Shown: piece by piece, positions 33,989 to 45,055 of the stretch
Layout of the letters: every line of letters begins with the position of its first letter
How positions within the stretch are numbered: the stretch's first letter is position 1
DNA from: Theristus sp. LFF4_11
Taxonomy: Eukaryota > Nematoda > Chromadorea > Monhysterida > Xyalidae
DNA: 64,000 bases
Assembly: GCA_030248135.1 (NCBI GenBank)
Contig: JASANC010000456.1
Span: 1-64,000, forward strand
Reading direction: 5' to 3'
The notes under the pieces: generated by a model
Seen by the model: the letters and a program-made list of their open reading frames with translations, nothing else
What the model was told of the DNA's origin: nothing
The model's database searches: none
Program-made: the position numbers and the translations under genes

Positions 33989-36575
33989 ATGCTGTCTCGG
34001 TGGCTGTTGCGTTCGTGGGTGCGTCTCAATCGCAGCGTTTTCCGTCATCCTCCGAGTCGTGCGGAACTTCTGGTCGTCATTTGTGTGTTTTGTCTGTTGA
34101 GTTTGCTTTGGGATCGTTCGCAGCCGGGTGGGCCGACGACAAACGACAACAACAACATTGGCTGGTTTTTGAATAGGTCTGCGTTTGGTTTGTTTCGTTT
34201 GGTCGTGATACAAAAGAGTTCGTGTTGATTCGTGCAAATCAAACTTGTTGCGTTGTGCCAGTGGAATCTGTCGATGTTGCAGCGCGATGGTAAACAAAAA
34301 ATTGGAACGCTTCACGAATTAGTGTGTCATTGCGAAAGTGGAACATTGCAGCACATGCCCGTGTCTTTAAAAACAGTTGCTGCGTAAAAACATGCTTTGT
34401 ATCAATGAAAAGCTGCTCTCTAAGTTGTGTACCTTGTCCATTGTTGTTGCTCAGACACTTCTACGAGAACCCAAAGACGATTTACGGTGGTTTGCTGTTG
34501 CGCCGTGACGAGTCGATGTCGCGCTTGCCAAGCATTTTGTCATCTCACAGTCTGATCACGGGTGTCGTTCATGCTGGTTGGTGGTTCGCTTTCAAATTTC
34601 CAAATTCGTAGTGGTCTCTCAAACAAACGCTTGACGTTTCTCAAGTTTGACGTTTCGACACAAATCTTCAGAAGCGGGTCTCGGCAACCAAATGTTTGTG
34701 CACGCATCCATCTTTGGCATTTCCACTCGCATGCGTTCGAGTTCGCCCGCTTGCTGCACACCGCTTGTTATTCCAGTGGCCACTGTGAGCAACACGTTCC
34801 GTTTGAACGTTGCTGCCGTCAATTTGGCTGGTAAATTAAATCGATTTCGCTCCTTGCAGGTCGTTTGGTGTGGTGGGTGATCTGGCTTTTAAAAAAACTA
34901 TTGTGGGAAACAAAAAACAATGGTAGAATAACTAATACTGCGGTTAGAATCGGTCCACAACACGGAATTTTACACACAGGGAAGGGGGCTGAGGCGTTCA
35001 AATCTCAACCAATCTCAACCAATTGGCTACGCCTGTGACAAACGTTGGTGTTTTTGTTATTGCAGGCCTTCAGAACTTCACGGTCGAACTACGAACGGAG
35101 CAAGGCTGCTGTCTGTTTGATCGCACTTTGTTCGTTCCACCGAGACGCGAACGCTCGATTGTGCTCATTGATGGCATCCTGCAGAGCTACAAATATTTCC
35201 ACCATGTTGCAGATGAAATTCGACGGTTAGCCCAGCAATGGATGCATTGTTAGGCGCATTGATTGCTCCGCTCATTCGATAAACAAACAATAGCATTAAA
35301 AAAAAAATTATTGGTTACCTCTTTTTCTGGCCAACGCAATTTGGAGATATATCACAACTTTTTCTCAGACAATTCACATTCCGCGCGCCGATCTTGCGGG
35401 CCTGCGAAGCTGGCTTGCGAGAAATACTTATCGAAAATCGACAAAATGATGCTGTGGAAGCAGGCGCCAGAGATCGTATGAAACCGCTGCTGTTGATTGG
35501 CGTACATATGCGACGAAGTAAAGGCGTCACAATGGGACTGAAACGAGCTGAACATGATGCGAGCGAGCAGTTTCTGAGTGATGCAATGCGCCATTTCAAT
35601 GAAAGGTGTGCTCCAAACTGCAAAACCTGTGGCCTCGCAGAGTTTCGCATTCGTTGTGTCCAGTCTCAACACCATTTCAACCTTCGTAAATATAAAGAAT
35701 AGTTATGATGGGGAATGGGTGAAATTCAAAATGATATTGTTGCAAATAGTCTGTCGTCTAAGTCGTGTGGAGTCCGATTTAGGTTGAGTTGCCTTCTCCG
35801 TCTGACTTGGCATTCATTGACTTATGTACATCGCTTTCGAGCAAACTTAGCAATCGTATACTCAGTTAATGAACTTTTTATGAACTTATGAACTTGTTCC
35901 ATGTAGCGCGCACGGTTGATTTGATAGCAATGTGTTTTGTTTGTTTATCGTTTATTGCATTCCATAACAAAAAATGTCTTTTTTCTTGATTTTCTGGGTT
36001 TTCGCACAACACGCTGCTGTTTGTGGTTGCCAGCGATGACGCTGATTGGCTGGGCAGCTTTGCCGACGCAAATCGACGAGACAACATCGCCCCGCTGTAC
36101 CCCGGAGCACCGGAGGTTGGTTTTGGAGTGTTTGCGTTTTTTGTTTGTCATGCTTTCTGGAGGTGGTCGAAAGATATCGCTCACATGCAGCCTGGCTGAC
36201 GCTAAATTCGTGCGACACCTTTACGTAGTGGCGGCAATCTCGAGGCCGTAAAGCGGGACCCGCGCTACGCGGATCGATGAACTAAGCCAGCTAGAAATGT
36301 TGAGCGATAAAAACGCCCGCTGCGGTTTACGGAAAGCCCCCTTTTGACACGTACCACCGTGTATCGCAGCGCCGACGTGCCCAATGTTGCAGCGTGATCT
36401 GTGCATGCTGTCCAAGTGCAACCACTCCGTCGTCAGCACGGGCACGTTCGGCTGGTGGGCCGCGTACCTCGCCAACGGCCACACGGTCGTCCAACGCAGT
36501 CGGTCGCATCATGTCGGCTACCTCAGACAGTACAACGAAGATGAGCATTTGCCGTTGCACTGGGTGCGTTTATGA
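33989..36575 (+). CDS. GT11 galactoside alpha-1,2-fucosyltransferase
   Basis: Exons: 33989-34176, 34455-34576, 34672-34830, 35066-35225, 35369-35605, 36034-36115 (acceptor uncertain) and 36393-36575, about 376 residues. It is a type II Golgi protein: short basic N-tail, signal anchor ELLVVICVFCLLSLLW, then a stem. GT11 motifs appear in order: GLGNQMFVHASIFG, the donor-binding HMRRSKG, SDD, and the C-terminal CNHSVVSTGTFGWWAAYL. The enzyme would transfer fucose from GDP-fucose to galactose ends of glycans. One splice site is odd: the conserved strand HNTLLFVVASDD is open in frame, but the sequence before it (GGGTTTTCGCACAAC) has no AG. The only in-phase AG, inside GTTGCCAG at 36033, would delete that strand. 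The gene is otherwise intact. Confidence 0.92.
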
Positions 36576-37693
36576 CGGCTGCTGCTGCTGATCGGTGTAT
36601 TTCATTTGAGAAATCGGTGGAGGCGTGCTGTGCTGTATCACCTTTCGAGCTGTCATCGGAAGAAAAGGTTTTTTGTTTTCATGTTTCGCTTTTTTTTTCA
36701 AACACTCTGATATGTGACCAAGCCAATAGCACTCAAAATACAATTTTAAAGTTCTGAATGGAAAATCCACAGTTGACCAAGCGTGGCGAAGTTTTCTAAA
36801 GTGTGGACACTGTGGTCGAACAAACCCACTTCAAGCTTTCCGTGTGCTACATGCGTTGTGAGTGTTAAACCGGGCACAACGGTCAACACAGCAGTCGCTT
36901 CTGTGCACGGGAGTTTTTGATTGGCAGTTGTGGTGAATGCAATGACACTGAACGTAGTCAAAGATGATCTGTACAAGATACTGAGAGAGAAATACGGTAG
37001 GTCGCACCATAACTGAAATTACTAAAAAAAACGGAGAACGCATACAAAAGGTAGAATTTCTCACGTTTACATGAGCCCGAAAGGTCGAACAAAATTCACA
37101 ATTCGTTGGGCATATAATCTTCTGAACTTCCAATTCGTCGTCAGCGTACTTTTGTCGACAACGCAGTTTTTTGATTTTTTGTTTTTGGACCGCTTTCGCT
37201 AATTTCAACGGCCGATTTGCTGATATCATCACCGCTTTGGTTATTTAGTAGGTGGTATTTGTCTACTTTTCGTTTGTTTAAGCTTAATAAATGTTTTAAT
37301 TTGAGTTCTTTAGCGGTTCTTAGTTGTTTTTTTACCCCAGGAAGTGTTTTTATTAAAAGTAAAAAAACAATTTTTACTCTGAAACTGCGCAACATTTTAT
37401 GACATTTTTGAAAAAAGGGGTTAGAAAAATAAGTAATAGCACATTTAGAATACGTGTAATGCGCACACAGCATGCGTAGAACATCACCAAGAAAAATTTA
37501 TTCGTGCGCACAGCATAACTGTGAAATATCTATACCTGTGTGCAGAAGACCAAATTCTCAGCTCCTTTTATGCTCACAGAGCAAGACAACGTTATTTTGG
37601 AGTTTTACCGCGAACGACCAATGGACCCATATTATGCCGGCACCCGCTGTCCGCTTCTCTCGCGAATGGGCATGAGAAAAAAACAATACACGA
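36576..37693. repeat. Intergenic region with diverged composite-element end
   Basis: Between the convergent fucosyltransferase and kelch genes, 37018-37230 is a diverged minus-strand copy of the satellite unit and tail of the composite element (AATCGGCCGTTGAAATTAGC and TGTTCGACCTTTCGGGCTC in reverse complement, ending at an ATTACTAAAAAAAACGGAGA terminus). Positions 37510-37685 match the repeat at 2585-2765. A short plus frame at 36943-37000 (MTLNVVKDDLYKILREKYG before GTAGGT) is not assignable. Confidence 0.55.
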
Positions 37694-40117
37694 TCACAAA
37701 CATCGCAACACGCAGACGGACAAAAATGAAAGCGCGCAGAGATCGAACGGTGAACTGTGGCGCACGGGTGCTGTGGCGGCGTTCGTCCTAGTTCTCGCCA
37801 ATAAGCGTTCGTTGTAGCTGCTGGCCGATTCGAAAGTGTCGTTCAGCCAACCAGCGAACCGCCACTGTGGCACCGCCGCTGCCATGTGACTGTCCGACGG
37901 CAGATTCAGTTGCACACCAGTCGGCTCCCAGTGCAGTCCGTCGTAGCGTCGCATCAGACTGTCAACGTTGTTCAGCACACCGCGACCCACGTACGAGTAC
38001 CCGCCGAGCGCCAGTAAACGCTGCGCGCCTGCAACAGTGCATTCATGAATGCGTTCACTCGCGACAGCAGTATCGCACGAAATGAGAACCACGTATGTTT
38101 TCATGAACGCAAAACGGGCACTCACCGATGGCGACCAACTGCAGCGCATGGCGATCGTAGCGAAATGTGACGGGCAGTTTGTGCCAGCGCCCGGTGGTCG
38201 TGTCGTAGTACTCGCACGTGTTGCGCATCTCGCCGCCGCAGACGTACAGTCGCTGGCCGTCGGAGGCGGCCGCGTGGTTGCAGCGTGCTCGCCGCATGTC
38301 GCTCAGTTTCACCCATCTCACGTTGTCAAAGTCTCGTCCGGCGTCCCTCCTGCGACCACTCGACCGGGCTGCGGCGCCAGTCGCACTCAACTGCAGCCGA
38401 TATGCGCTGTTCTCATTCGCAGACGACCGACGCCCGCCGATTGTGTAAAAGTCGCTCTGTAATGCACGTGATGCGAGCCAGTCTTGGAAAATGCAAATGC
38501 GCTTTGCAATGTGAAACACACAAATACATAATAGATACAATCTTTGTGCACCAGTTTTGTTGAGTGCCGTGCATGTTATCAGTGACATATTTCACGTTGC
38601 ATGTAAATACAAACACACTGGCACATTTTGATTGTGTGTTCAAATCTGTCATTGCAATATATACCGAAAAATACTGATTGAAAAGCGCACGCAAAGTTTC
38701 ACAAGATATTTACCTGGTGCAGCACGCCAACGTGGTCGTGCATGACCACAGACGTGTTGAATAATGTCCAAGGAGCGTCATGATCTCGTGACGGACGCCA
38801 CTCGCAGCTGTGTTCACAACCTGCAGTGTGTTTGTTTAAACCTGTCACTTATTTCGCAGATTACAGAACTTTGAATTACAGTAAGAATCGCTGCCTGGAC
38901 TATCGCGCTCTGGATAATCGCGGACTGGATTTTTGCGGCCTGAACTATCACGGTTTGGACTATCGCGCCTATTCCCCTATTCCGCCGCCTAACCTAAGTC
39001 TCCATTTTGGCATCCGCACACGAGCAATTTTCCATCAAGCAGCACAAGTGACGGTCGCACTCTGGTCAATCGCATTCGCGAGCCTGTGCGACTCCAGAGG
39101 CCACGAGCCGGGTTGAAACGGTCGACTTGATTACTGCTGTCGGCTGCTGTACAGCCCTGCTTTGGGCTGGACTCTCCTGCAAAGGCTGTTGTCATTTCAT
39201 AAAACTGCATACATATAACCAAAGTTCAAGAAGGATATAGGTGTAGAACGCATGAACTCGCTTTTCCGTGTTATTGTGAGACAATCGATTGGACAAACAC
39301 TTCAGAAACTTTGCAATGTTTGCTCATCAATCGTGCATGTGCACCGAAATCGAGATGTGTGTAGGGCTCAGATCACCGGGACTGGGCGGGGCTTAGAGGC
39401 TGTCCCCTCTAGTGGCGAGGACATTGACATAGCGTTGATGAGACCGTCAACATCTATTCACCGCCGCACCAAACCATTGATTTCTTGGCACGTTCGCGTT
39501 TCTGGCAGGACGGGTGTGCTGCTGCGCTCACCTGCGCTCCAGTTTGCGACCGTGCAGCCGCCCACGACCACCAACTCGGCCGTGTCCTCGTTCCAGAGCA
39601 TCGCGGCAGAGTGTCGTGCGTTCGCCCACGGCATACCGATGTACGGCACCAAATGGCCGCTGGACGGCTCGTAAATTTGCAGCGTCGGCTCTGAGCCGCC
39701 CGGCACGACGAGGGCGACCGCCACTTGTGCAGCTGCAAAACAGAACACAAACAGCGGAGTGGCGTTCGGATGCTGTGCAAGTGCAGGCTGCGTTTGTGTT
39801 GGTCAAATGGTGCAGTCGAGGCATGGAAAACTCCGGACAGAAAATTGTGTATTTTCCAGGCGAAATAAACCATGGCTGTGGGTTTCTTTGTAGATAGAAG
39901 TTTTGGTTGGTTTTGAATACGAAACACCTATAAAAATACCGTAAAGTCTTGCATATGATGTCGCTAATAAATTACAAAGAACTACCCGACAAAATCTGCT
40001 ATGCTCACCGTTATTGTTTGCTTGTGTCTTGTCACCAGTTGCCAAAAACTGCCCAATGACCAGTCTGACGAGTGCAACCGTGGACAGCACGTTCAACAAC
40101 TTCACAACGTCAAACAT
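37694..40117 (-). CDS. Secreted kelch-repeat (beta-propeller) protein
   Basis: Six exons close in phase: 40009-40117, 39532-39732, 38994-39146, 38714-38820, 38126-38456 and 37694-38028, giving 411 residues. The N-terminus MFDVVKLLNVLSTVALVRLV looks like a signal peptide. The rest consists of kelch-type blades with the glycine-glycine / tyrosine / tryptophan pattern, for example ARHSAAMLWNEDTAELVVVG, FNPARGLWSRTG, LYVCGGEMRNTCEYYDTTTG and LLALGGYSYVGRG. No BTB or BACK domain is present, unlike the common ubiquitin-adaptor kelch proteins, so the propeller is probably extracellular or luminal. The last about 30 residues are not kelch-like and run into a region shared with a dispersed repeat. Partner and function are unknown. 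An alternative donor in exon 1, 25 bases earlier, keeps the same phase. Confidence 0.85.
38028..38060. repeat. GCATTCATGAATGC palindrome in kelch intron
   Basis: A perfect 14-bp palindrome lies at the 3' end of kelch intron 5 (38038-38051), just upstream of the last-exon acceptor. It equals the termini of the hairpin MITE family at 43119-43210 and 52787-52861, and may be a collapsed remnant. Confidence 0.45.
39940..39962. repeat. Solitary terminus of the TACCGTAAAGTC MITE
   Basis: TACCGTAAAGTCTTGCATAT is identical to the terminal repeat of the MITE at 41661-41926, but no partner end is nearby. It lies in the first intron of the kelch gene and may mark a deletion or an abortive insertion. Confidence 0.6.
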
Positions 40118-41117
40118 GTTCTTGCGGTGGCTTCTGCTTCTTTATACCGCATTAGCGGGGAGCTTATGACTGTTTTTTTGGCTAGACAACCAGCATTATT
40201 TTTTTCATTTGACGAGATTTCGCACGACCACATGGATGCACACGATTGAAGCTTATCACGCACAGAAGATATTTTCAAACAGGGTGTGACTTTAAATAGA
40301 GAGCAAAGCCGAGACTTCTGGGTGGCCTCCGCTACAACACAATCGTGCAGAGTCAGTCAGTCGATGGTGTATGATGTGACGTGGCCACTGCTCGTTGTTG
40401 TCTTTTGGCACCAGAACGCATGGCTTTTTTCTATTTATTTTTTTGCCGCTCTCATATTTTCATGTTGCGCGTTTGCATCTTTCTTTGCGACGACGAGCAT
40501 GTTCGTACGTGGACACGGATCTGTGTAATACGCACACAAGCACAACATATCTTCCAGCACTGATTTCGGAAGTTCCATTCGTATTGTTCTGTTTGGTTGC
40601 TTACTGTTTTGCGCGCTATTATTAGCAATTTTCTTATTCTGCGCAAGAAGTTAAACTGTTGAGTTTTGAGAATAATTTGCAGTAGCATATTTTCCATCGT
40701 AACTTTTTAATCTCTGCTCCACAATCGTAAGCAGCAGCATGCGGCGGCTGCAATAACGTTTTTTTTGCGAATTTACCACACTTATTGGTTTTCTCATTTG
40801 CATGTGTGTTTGCGCGTGTAGAACTGGATTTTTCCTGCTACACATTTACTGGGAAGTGTGGTTGGTTGGAAACATCACACAGAGATTACATCATTTCTCT
40901 GCCTAACCATTCTCGCGCCACTAAAATTCGATAATAATTGTTTGTTATTAATGTTGCAGATTATAATTGCCCGCGCGCCACATACATCCGTGCAACCAAC
41001 TTCTTTTTTTGTACAGCCGAGAGCATTTTCTACAAAACATACGATCAATTAATTAATTGACTGACGGAACTCGGGAGTGAAAAGAAAAACACTACTCGGT
41101 AGTTTCGTGATTTCTAG
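40118..41117. other. Head-to-head intergenic region
   Basis: This kilobase separates the start of the kelch gene (minus) from the first identified exon of the ZCCHC24-like gene (plus), so it may hold divergent promoters and an unrecognised 5' exon of the latter. No open frame here has a recognisable domain, and no repeat family seen elsewhere in the window is obvious. Confidence 0.4.
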
Positions 41118-44100
41118 CGCTGATCCAAACAATCCATCTACCTATTTGTACATACAGTGTCCCCGTTGTCGGCTTGGCAACAACTTCGGGAACTACCAGC
41201 TCCCCGTTATCATGCACCGGTATCCGCCGTCACCCGTGCCGGTGCCTGACAATTCCAGCAAACCGGAGTTCCTCTGTCTGAACAGCGGCACTTGTTGGTC
41301 GCCGATGCCCTGGGAGATGGACAAATTGAGAGCAAGGGCGGCCAGCGCTGTCTCGATGGTAGGTTGGAATTTGTTTGCATAAACTTTTGCTGAATGTTAG
41401 ACCGGTCACTCATGAAGTTTGTCAATTTTGGTCTGTTTTAACGACAGATTTTTTGTTTGAGTTGTTCTGCCGTTCTACCTAGCTTAGTTCGACCGTAAAA
41501 GTGGACTGGTTGAACGATGTTATTTTGTTCATTTTTATGGAACTAGTGACGATTTTTGTGGGTAACCACACGATGTTCGGCTATGCGCTACTGCACTAGT
41601 CTGTCAATACGCCTGTGTTGCTTGGGGGGGTTACTTTCTCATGTCGTCCAAAAATAAATACCGTAAAGTCTTGCATATAAGGTTCCTCCCACTTATAAGA
41701 CCCCCACCCAAAAGTGGGTGGAGTGTCACACGGCGGGAAACCAAAAAATTCAAATTTTTGGCTTGGTCAAAATGCCACCTCGTTTATAAGGCCCGGAATT
41801 CCTGATCTTCGCTTTATAAAACCTCCTCCCACTTATAAGGTTGTCACACAAAATTCCACTTTTTTCAGAAATTTTTAATTTTCAAATTTATATAAGGAGA
41901 CCTTATATGCAAGACTTTACGGTATGCGCCGTCACTTTGCTCGGCGATGGAGAATAAGGCGGCATAAGCATCTCGTTAAAATTCTTTAATTTGTGCCTTT
42001 TCGACATTGTGAATTAGACATTTGACATTTGACAATGCACGCTGATTGACTGCAGCGGGCGCTGAATTCAAGACCAGCCAATCAGCCACATGCACACAAA
42101 TTCAAATTGAACTACAGAAATTAAAAAAAACCGGACCGTTCCATTCCAGGACAGCGTGATCGGACCGCTACCGGCCGGCTCGCGTTCCGACCAGCCCTCG
42201 GAGCCCGTCCAGTCCCCGTTCTCGTCGGTCAGCCCACCAACCGACAACTACAACGCAGCGGTGACAACAGCGATGCTAAACAACATCGACATCGAGGGTG
42301 AGGGTGCCTTTGTGTTCCCGAGTACCGCACCACCGATGATGCCCGTTCAGATGCCCGCACTGGCGGCGGGTCGCATACCGTTCGCGGGTCGCGGCTACTC
42401 GTGCCCGTATAACGATTTCACCGAATATTACGGCGATTGTGGCAATAATCATGGTGTTTCGGTCCCGGTGGCAATGAAAAAGGTGCGTTTGGTTTGGTTC
42501 GGTTTGTTTTCGTGTGCGGACGGTTTGATTAACAACTTGGTTTACTGAGCAATATTCGGTTTGAAGGTGGTCTGAACATTGCAATCGATAGTAATGTGGT
42601 AATGTTGCACACGATATTCTGTGTGTTTGTTGTTGATTGTGCAGCATAACTGCGTTATAACCGATCGTGCCTTCTGACTTTACGTTTTTAATTTCAATAA
42701 ATTTCTCAATCACTGAAAAGCCTGAAAATGAATGTGTTTTTTTCGCACAGGTATCCCGAAGCTGGGACGCCTCGCAGATGTCCTCTCCAGCCTCCTCCGA
42801 CTGTAGCACGCACAGTAGCAACGTCAGTAGCAACAGTGCTAGCAATAACCACACCAGTAGCACCGCCGACACGGAGAATGAGACGCCGTCCGGCAACAAC
42901 AACAACAGTAATAGACCGGGCAACGACGAGAATGACGGCTCGGACAGTCTCGGCCTGAGCGCGGAGGAGTTCCGCCAGTTCCAGCAGGCGTTGTTCTCGG
43001 CGGAGTCGCGCAGTGTGCCGCCGCCGACGTACGTCTGCGAGTGCTGCAAGGTGCCCGGCGACCATTACATTCAGGACTGTCAGCTGGTTCGTTCGCTATT
43101 CGGTAGATGGTTTTGTTAAGCGGCATTCATGAAACATTATTTAGTGACGCGTAGCTGCGTTAAAACATAGCTCTACGTGGTCACTAAATACTGCTTCATG
43201 AATGCACCTTCAGAGGCAGTTATAGAGGTCACAAAGTTTTCAGATTATATGGATTGTCTCTTCTCTTTCGTTGGGTGCGGGGAAAAAAGTGATCTGATCA
43301 CCGGTGGTGAACGGGTCAGTGAATGATCGCGCACTTTTTCTTCACTCGAGTCTAACATCACCGTCGCACGCAGACACGGCAGGTGTGCCGATGTGTTTGT
43401 CTGTGATGATCGTGCAACAAATTGTTGACTCCGGTGTAAAGGTGCGCGGTCTTCCGACGAGGACTCAGTTTACGTGACAGGTTAGATCGAATCTCCAGCA
43501 GACAAGAAGTCTCGCTGCTTCACAACAACCGTTCACCCAGGCGCTTGCATCAAGCAAGTCGAACCACAGACAAAGTCAACCAAGTTGTAGGGTAGTTCTC
43601 TGCATTTCGGCGTAGCCGTCATCATATCCATATCTCCGTATCTCATGCTGTCTTAACAGCTCGGAGCAGCCCGCATTCTTGCGAAATAAAAAATGAATGA
43701 ATGAATGAATCCAGAAGATAGGTGGCGTCATCAGTGATGTGCCCCTCTTGAAAGTCCACCAACCAATCAGCCACAATCACCAGTGACATGCAACCTCACC
43801 TAACCGTGGCATGACACTTCGCATTTCGTTTCAAAACTTCCGTTTCTTGTCACGATCACCCACCAATAATCACCACTCTCCGCCTTCTCTTCAGCGTATC
43901 GCGCAGCAGTCGAGTCCAAACGCGCTGACTCCCTACCAGGGCGCGTCCGAATCGTTCGGTCTGTTCCGCTGCGTCCGTGCCGGCTGCGGCCATCGGTGGC
44001 AGTCGATCCGGTGTCGCGCGAACGAGGCGCAGGCGTGCAAGCGCTGTGGCGAGGCGAACTATCCGTTTAAAATGGTGAGAATTGGCAGTGTTACGGCCCG

Positions 44101-45055
44101 TTCATATACTGACGTATGCGTATACGGCACGTCATGTCACTTCAGGTGCCGTGTTATTGCATACTGCCGTTCATACAGACGTATGCATGTGCGGTACGGC
44201 ACGGCACGCTAGGTCTTGTGTTATTGCATACTGTCGTTCATACAGACGTATGCATGTGCGGTACGGCACGGCACGCTAGGTCTTGTGTTATTGCATACTA
44301 CCGTTCATGGAGACTTGCCTTTGACGTACGTCGACGTACGTCAGTATGAACGGGCCTTTACAGTCAAACTCGAAATTATAGGCAATAAGCTGATTACTTG
44401 CTGATCACGTGACCACGCATACTTTCTGTGCGAAGCCGATTCAGTTTTCACGGCGATTTTTGTAAAGAAACTAGGCATCACGTGATCAATCAGCAACCAA
44501 TCAGCTGATTCCCTATAATTTAGAGTTTCGACTGCAGAAAGGTGGCGGCGATTTTAAACGCGGGCGGTATTTTTGGCGTGAACTGGCGGTACTATCAGTT
44601 TTTTGGTTCTGCGTCTCAATGCGTTTGCGCAGACGTCAAATGGAAACCAGTTTCGATTTTTTTATGTGGCAATCCAAAATGGCTTAAGTGACCCGGCCCT
44701 ATTTAGGGGACTCGGCTCGGATCACTTCACCAATTTTGAATTCCCGCGTCATGCGTGAAAATGTTTGCCTATCTCGGCATCCCCCCAGGCAAAAGCTTCG
44801 AGTTTTTTTTGAGAACCGTGAATTTTGCTGTGTTACGTTCGGTAGTCGCCTCGAAGCGAATGTGTGCCTTTTTGACATTTTTGAATTGCTTTACAACAAT
44901 GTGCACGGTTCTCAAAATGTATCTATATGGCCCACTTAAGGTGAATCCTTGAAACACCTGTGTGAGGTAATTTTTCCATTTTTCATTTTCAGTTTTCCAT
45001 GCAAAAGGCGCTCGAAAAAGGTCTCGTGTCAACAACCCGTCGTGGTGGTCGTTAG
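41118..45055 (+). CDS. ZCCHC24-like zinc-finger protein
   Basis: Exons 41118-41358, 42150-42482, 42751-43086, 43895-44074 and 44993-45055 are in phase (about 383 residues from the first exon found). The order is: an N-terminal cysteine cluster (CPRCRLG and CLNSGTC), a long Ser/Pro/Asn-rich middle, a CCHC zinc knuckle (YVCECCKVPGDHYIQDC), then LTPYQG followed by a 3CxxC-type zinc finger (FGLFRCVRAGCGHRW...ACKRCGEANYPFK) and a basic tail ending TTRRGGR. The knuckle/LTPYQG/3CxxC succession is that of ZCCHC24, a putative RNA-binding protein. The knuckle has one extra residue between second Cys and His. The vertebrate C-terminal CxxC pair is replaced by a short tail. The first exon begins after a TTTCTAG acceptor, so a 5' exon is missing from the model. 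Confidence 0.82.
41661..41926. mobile_element. MITE with TACCGTAAAGTC terminal inverted repeats
   Basis: TACCGTAAAGTCTTGCATAT at the left and ATATGCAAGACTTTACGGTA at the right are perfect inverted ends. Internally the motif CCACTTATAAG recurs several times (41688, 41782, 41831). The element lies in intron 1 of the ZCCHC24-like gene and has no coding capacity. Confidence 0.85.
43119..43210. mobile_element. Hairpin MITE, GCATTCATGAA family, in intron
   Basis: GCGGCATTCATGAAACATTA at the left is mirrored by TACTGCTTCATGAATGCACC at the right, around GTGACGCGTAGCTGCGTTAA. It closely matches the copy at 52787-52861 next to the GCN1 stop. It is preceded by TTAA. Confidence 0.75.
43560..43715 (+). 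repeat. SINE-like 3' end with (TGAA)n tail
   Basis: The sequence ends GCATTCTTGCGAAATAAAAA followed by a short ATGA tetranucleotide run. The same ending, GCGAAATAAAA plus a tetranucleotide tail, occurs at 46833-46865 (GGAT run). A related ending, GCGCCGAATAAAA plus a CAGAA run, occurs at 50690-50727. This is the mark of a non-LTR retrotransposed family. Confidence 0.6.
44095..44356. mobile_element. MITE with GGCCCGTTCATA inverted ends
   Basis: The left end is GGCCCGTTCATATACTGACG; the right end is CGTCAGTATGAACGGGCC. Between them a unit of about 65 bp, with ACGTATGCATGTGCGGTACG, is repeated in tandem. Flanks contain TTA on both sides. It sits in the last intron of the ZCCHC24-like gene. Relatives are at 724-880 and 56358-56558. 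Confidence 0.8.
44357..44545. repeat. Hairpin MITE, AGCTGATT family
   Basis: TACAGTCAAACTCGAAATTA at the left pairs with TAATTTAGAGTTTCGACTGCAG-type sequence at the right, around CTGATCACGTGACCACGCAT. It is immediately adjacent to the previous MITE. Immediately beyond, 44590-44775 matches the dispersed repeat at 46370-46515 and 47690-47780 (CGACTCAATGCG and AAGTGACCCGGCC motifs). Confidence 0.6.

Noticed and set aside
36943..37000. Possible first exon (MTLNVVKDDLYKILREKYG followed by GTAGGT)
   Set aside because: A plausible donor exists, but no matching downstream exon was found and the following DNA is a decayed repeat.
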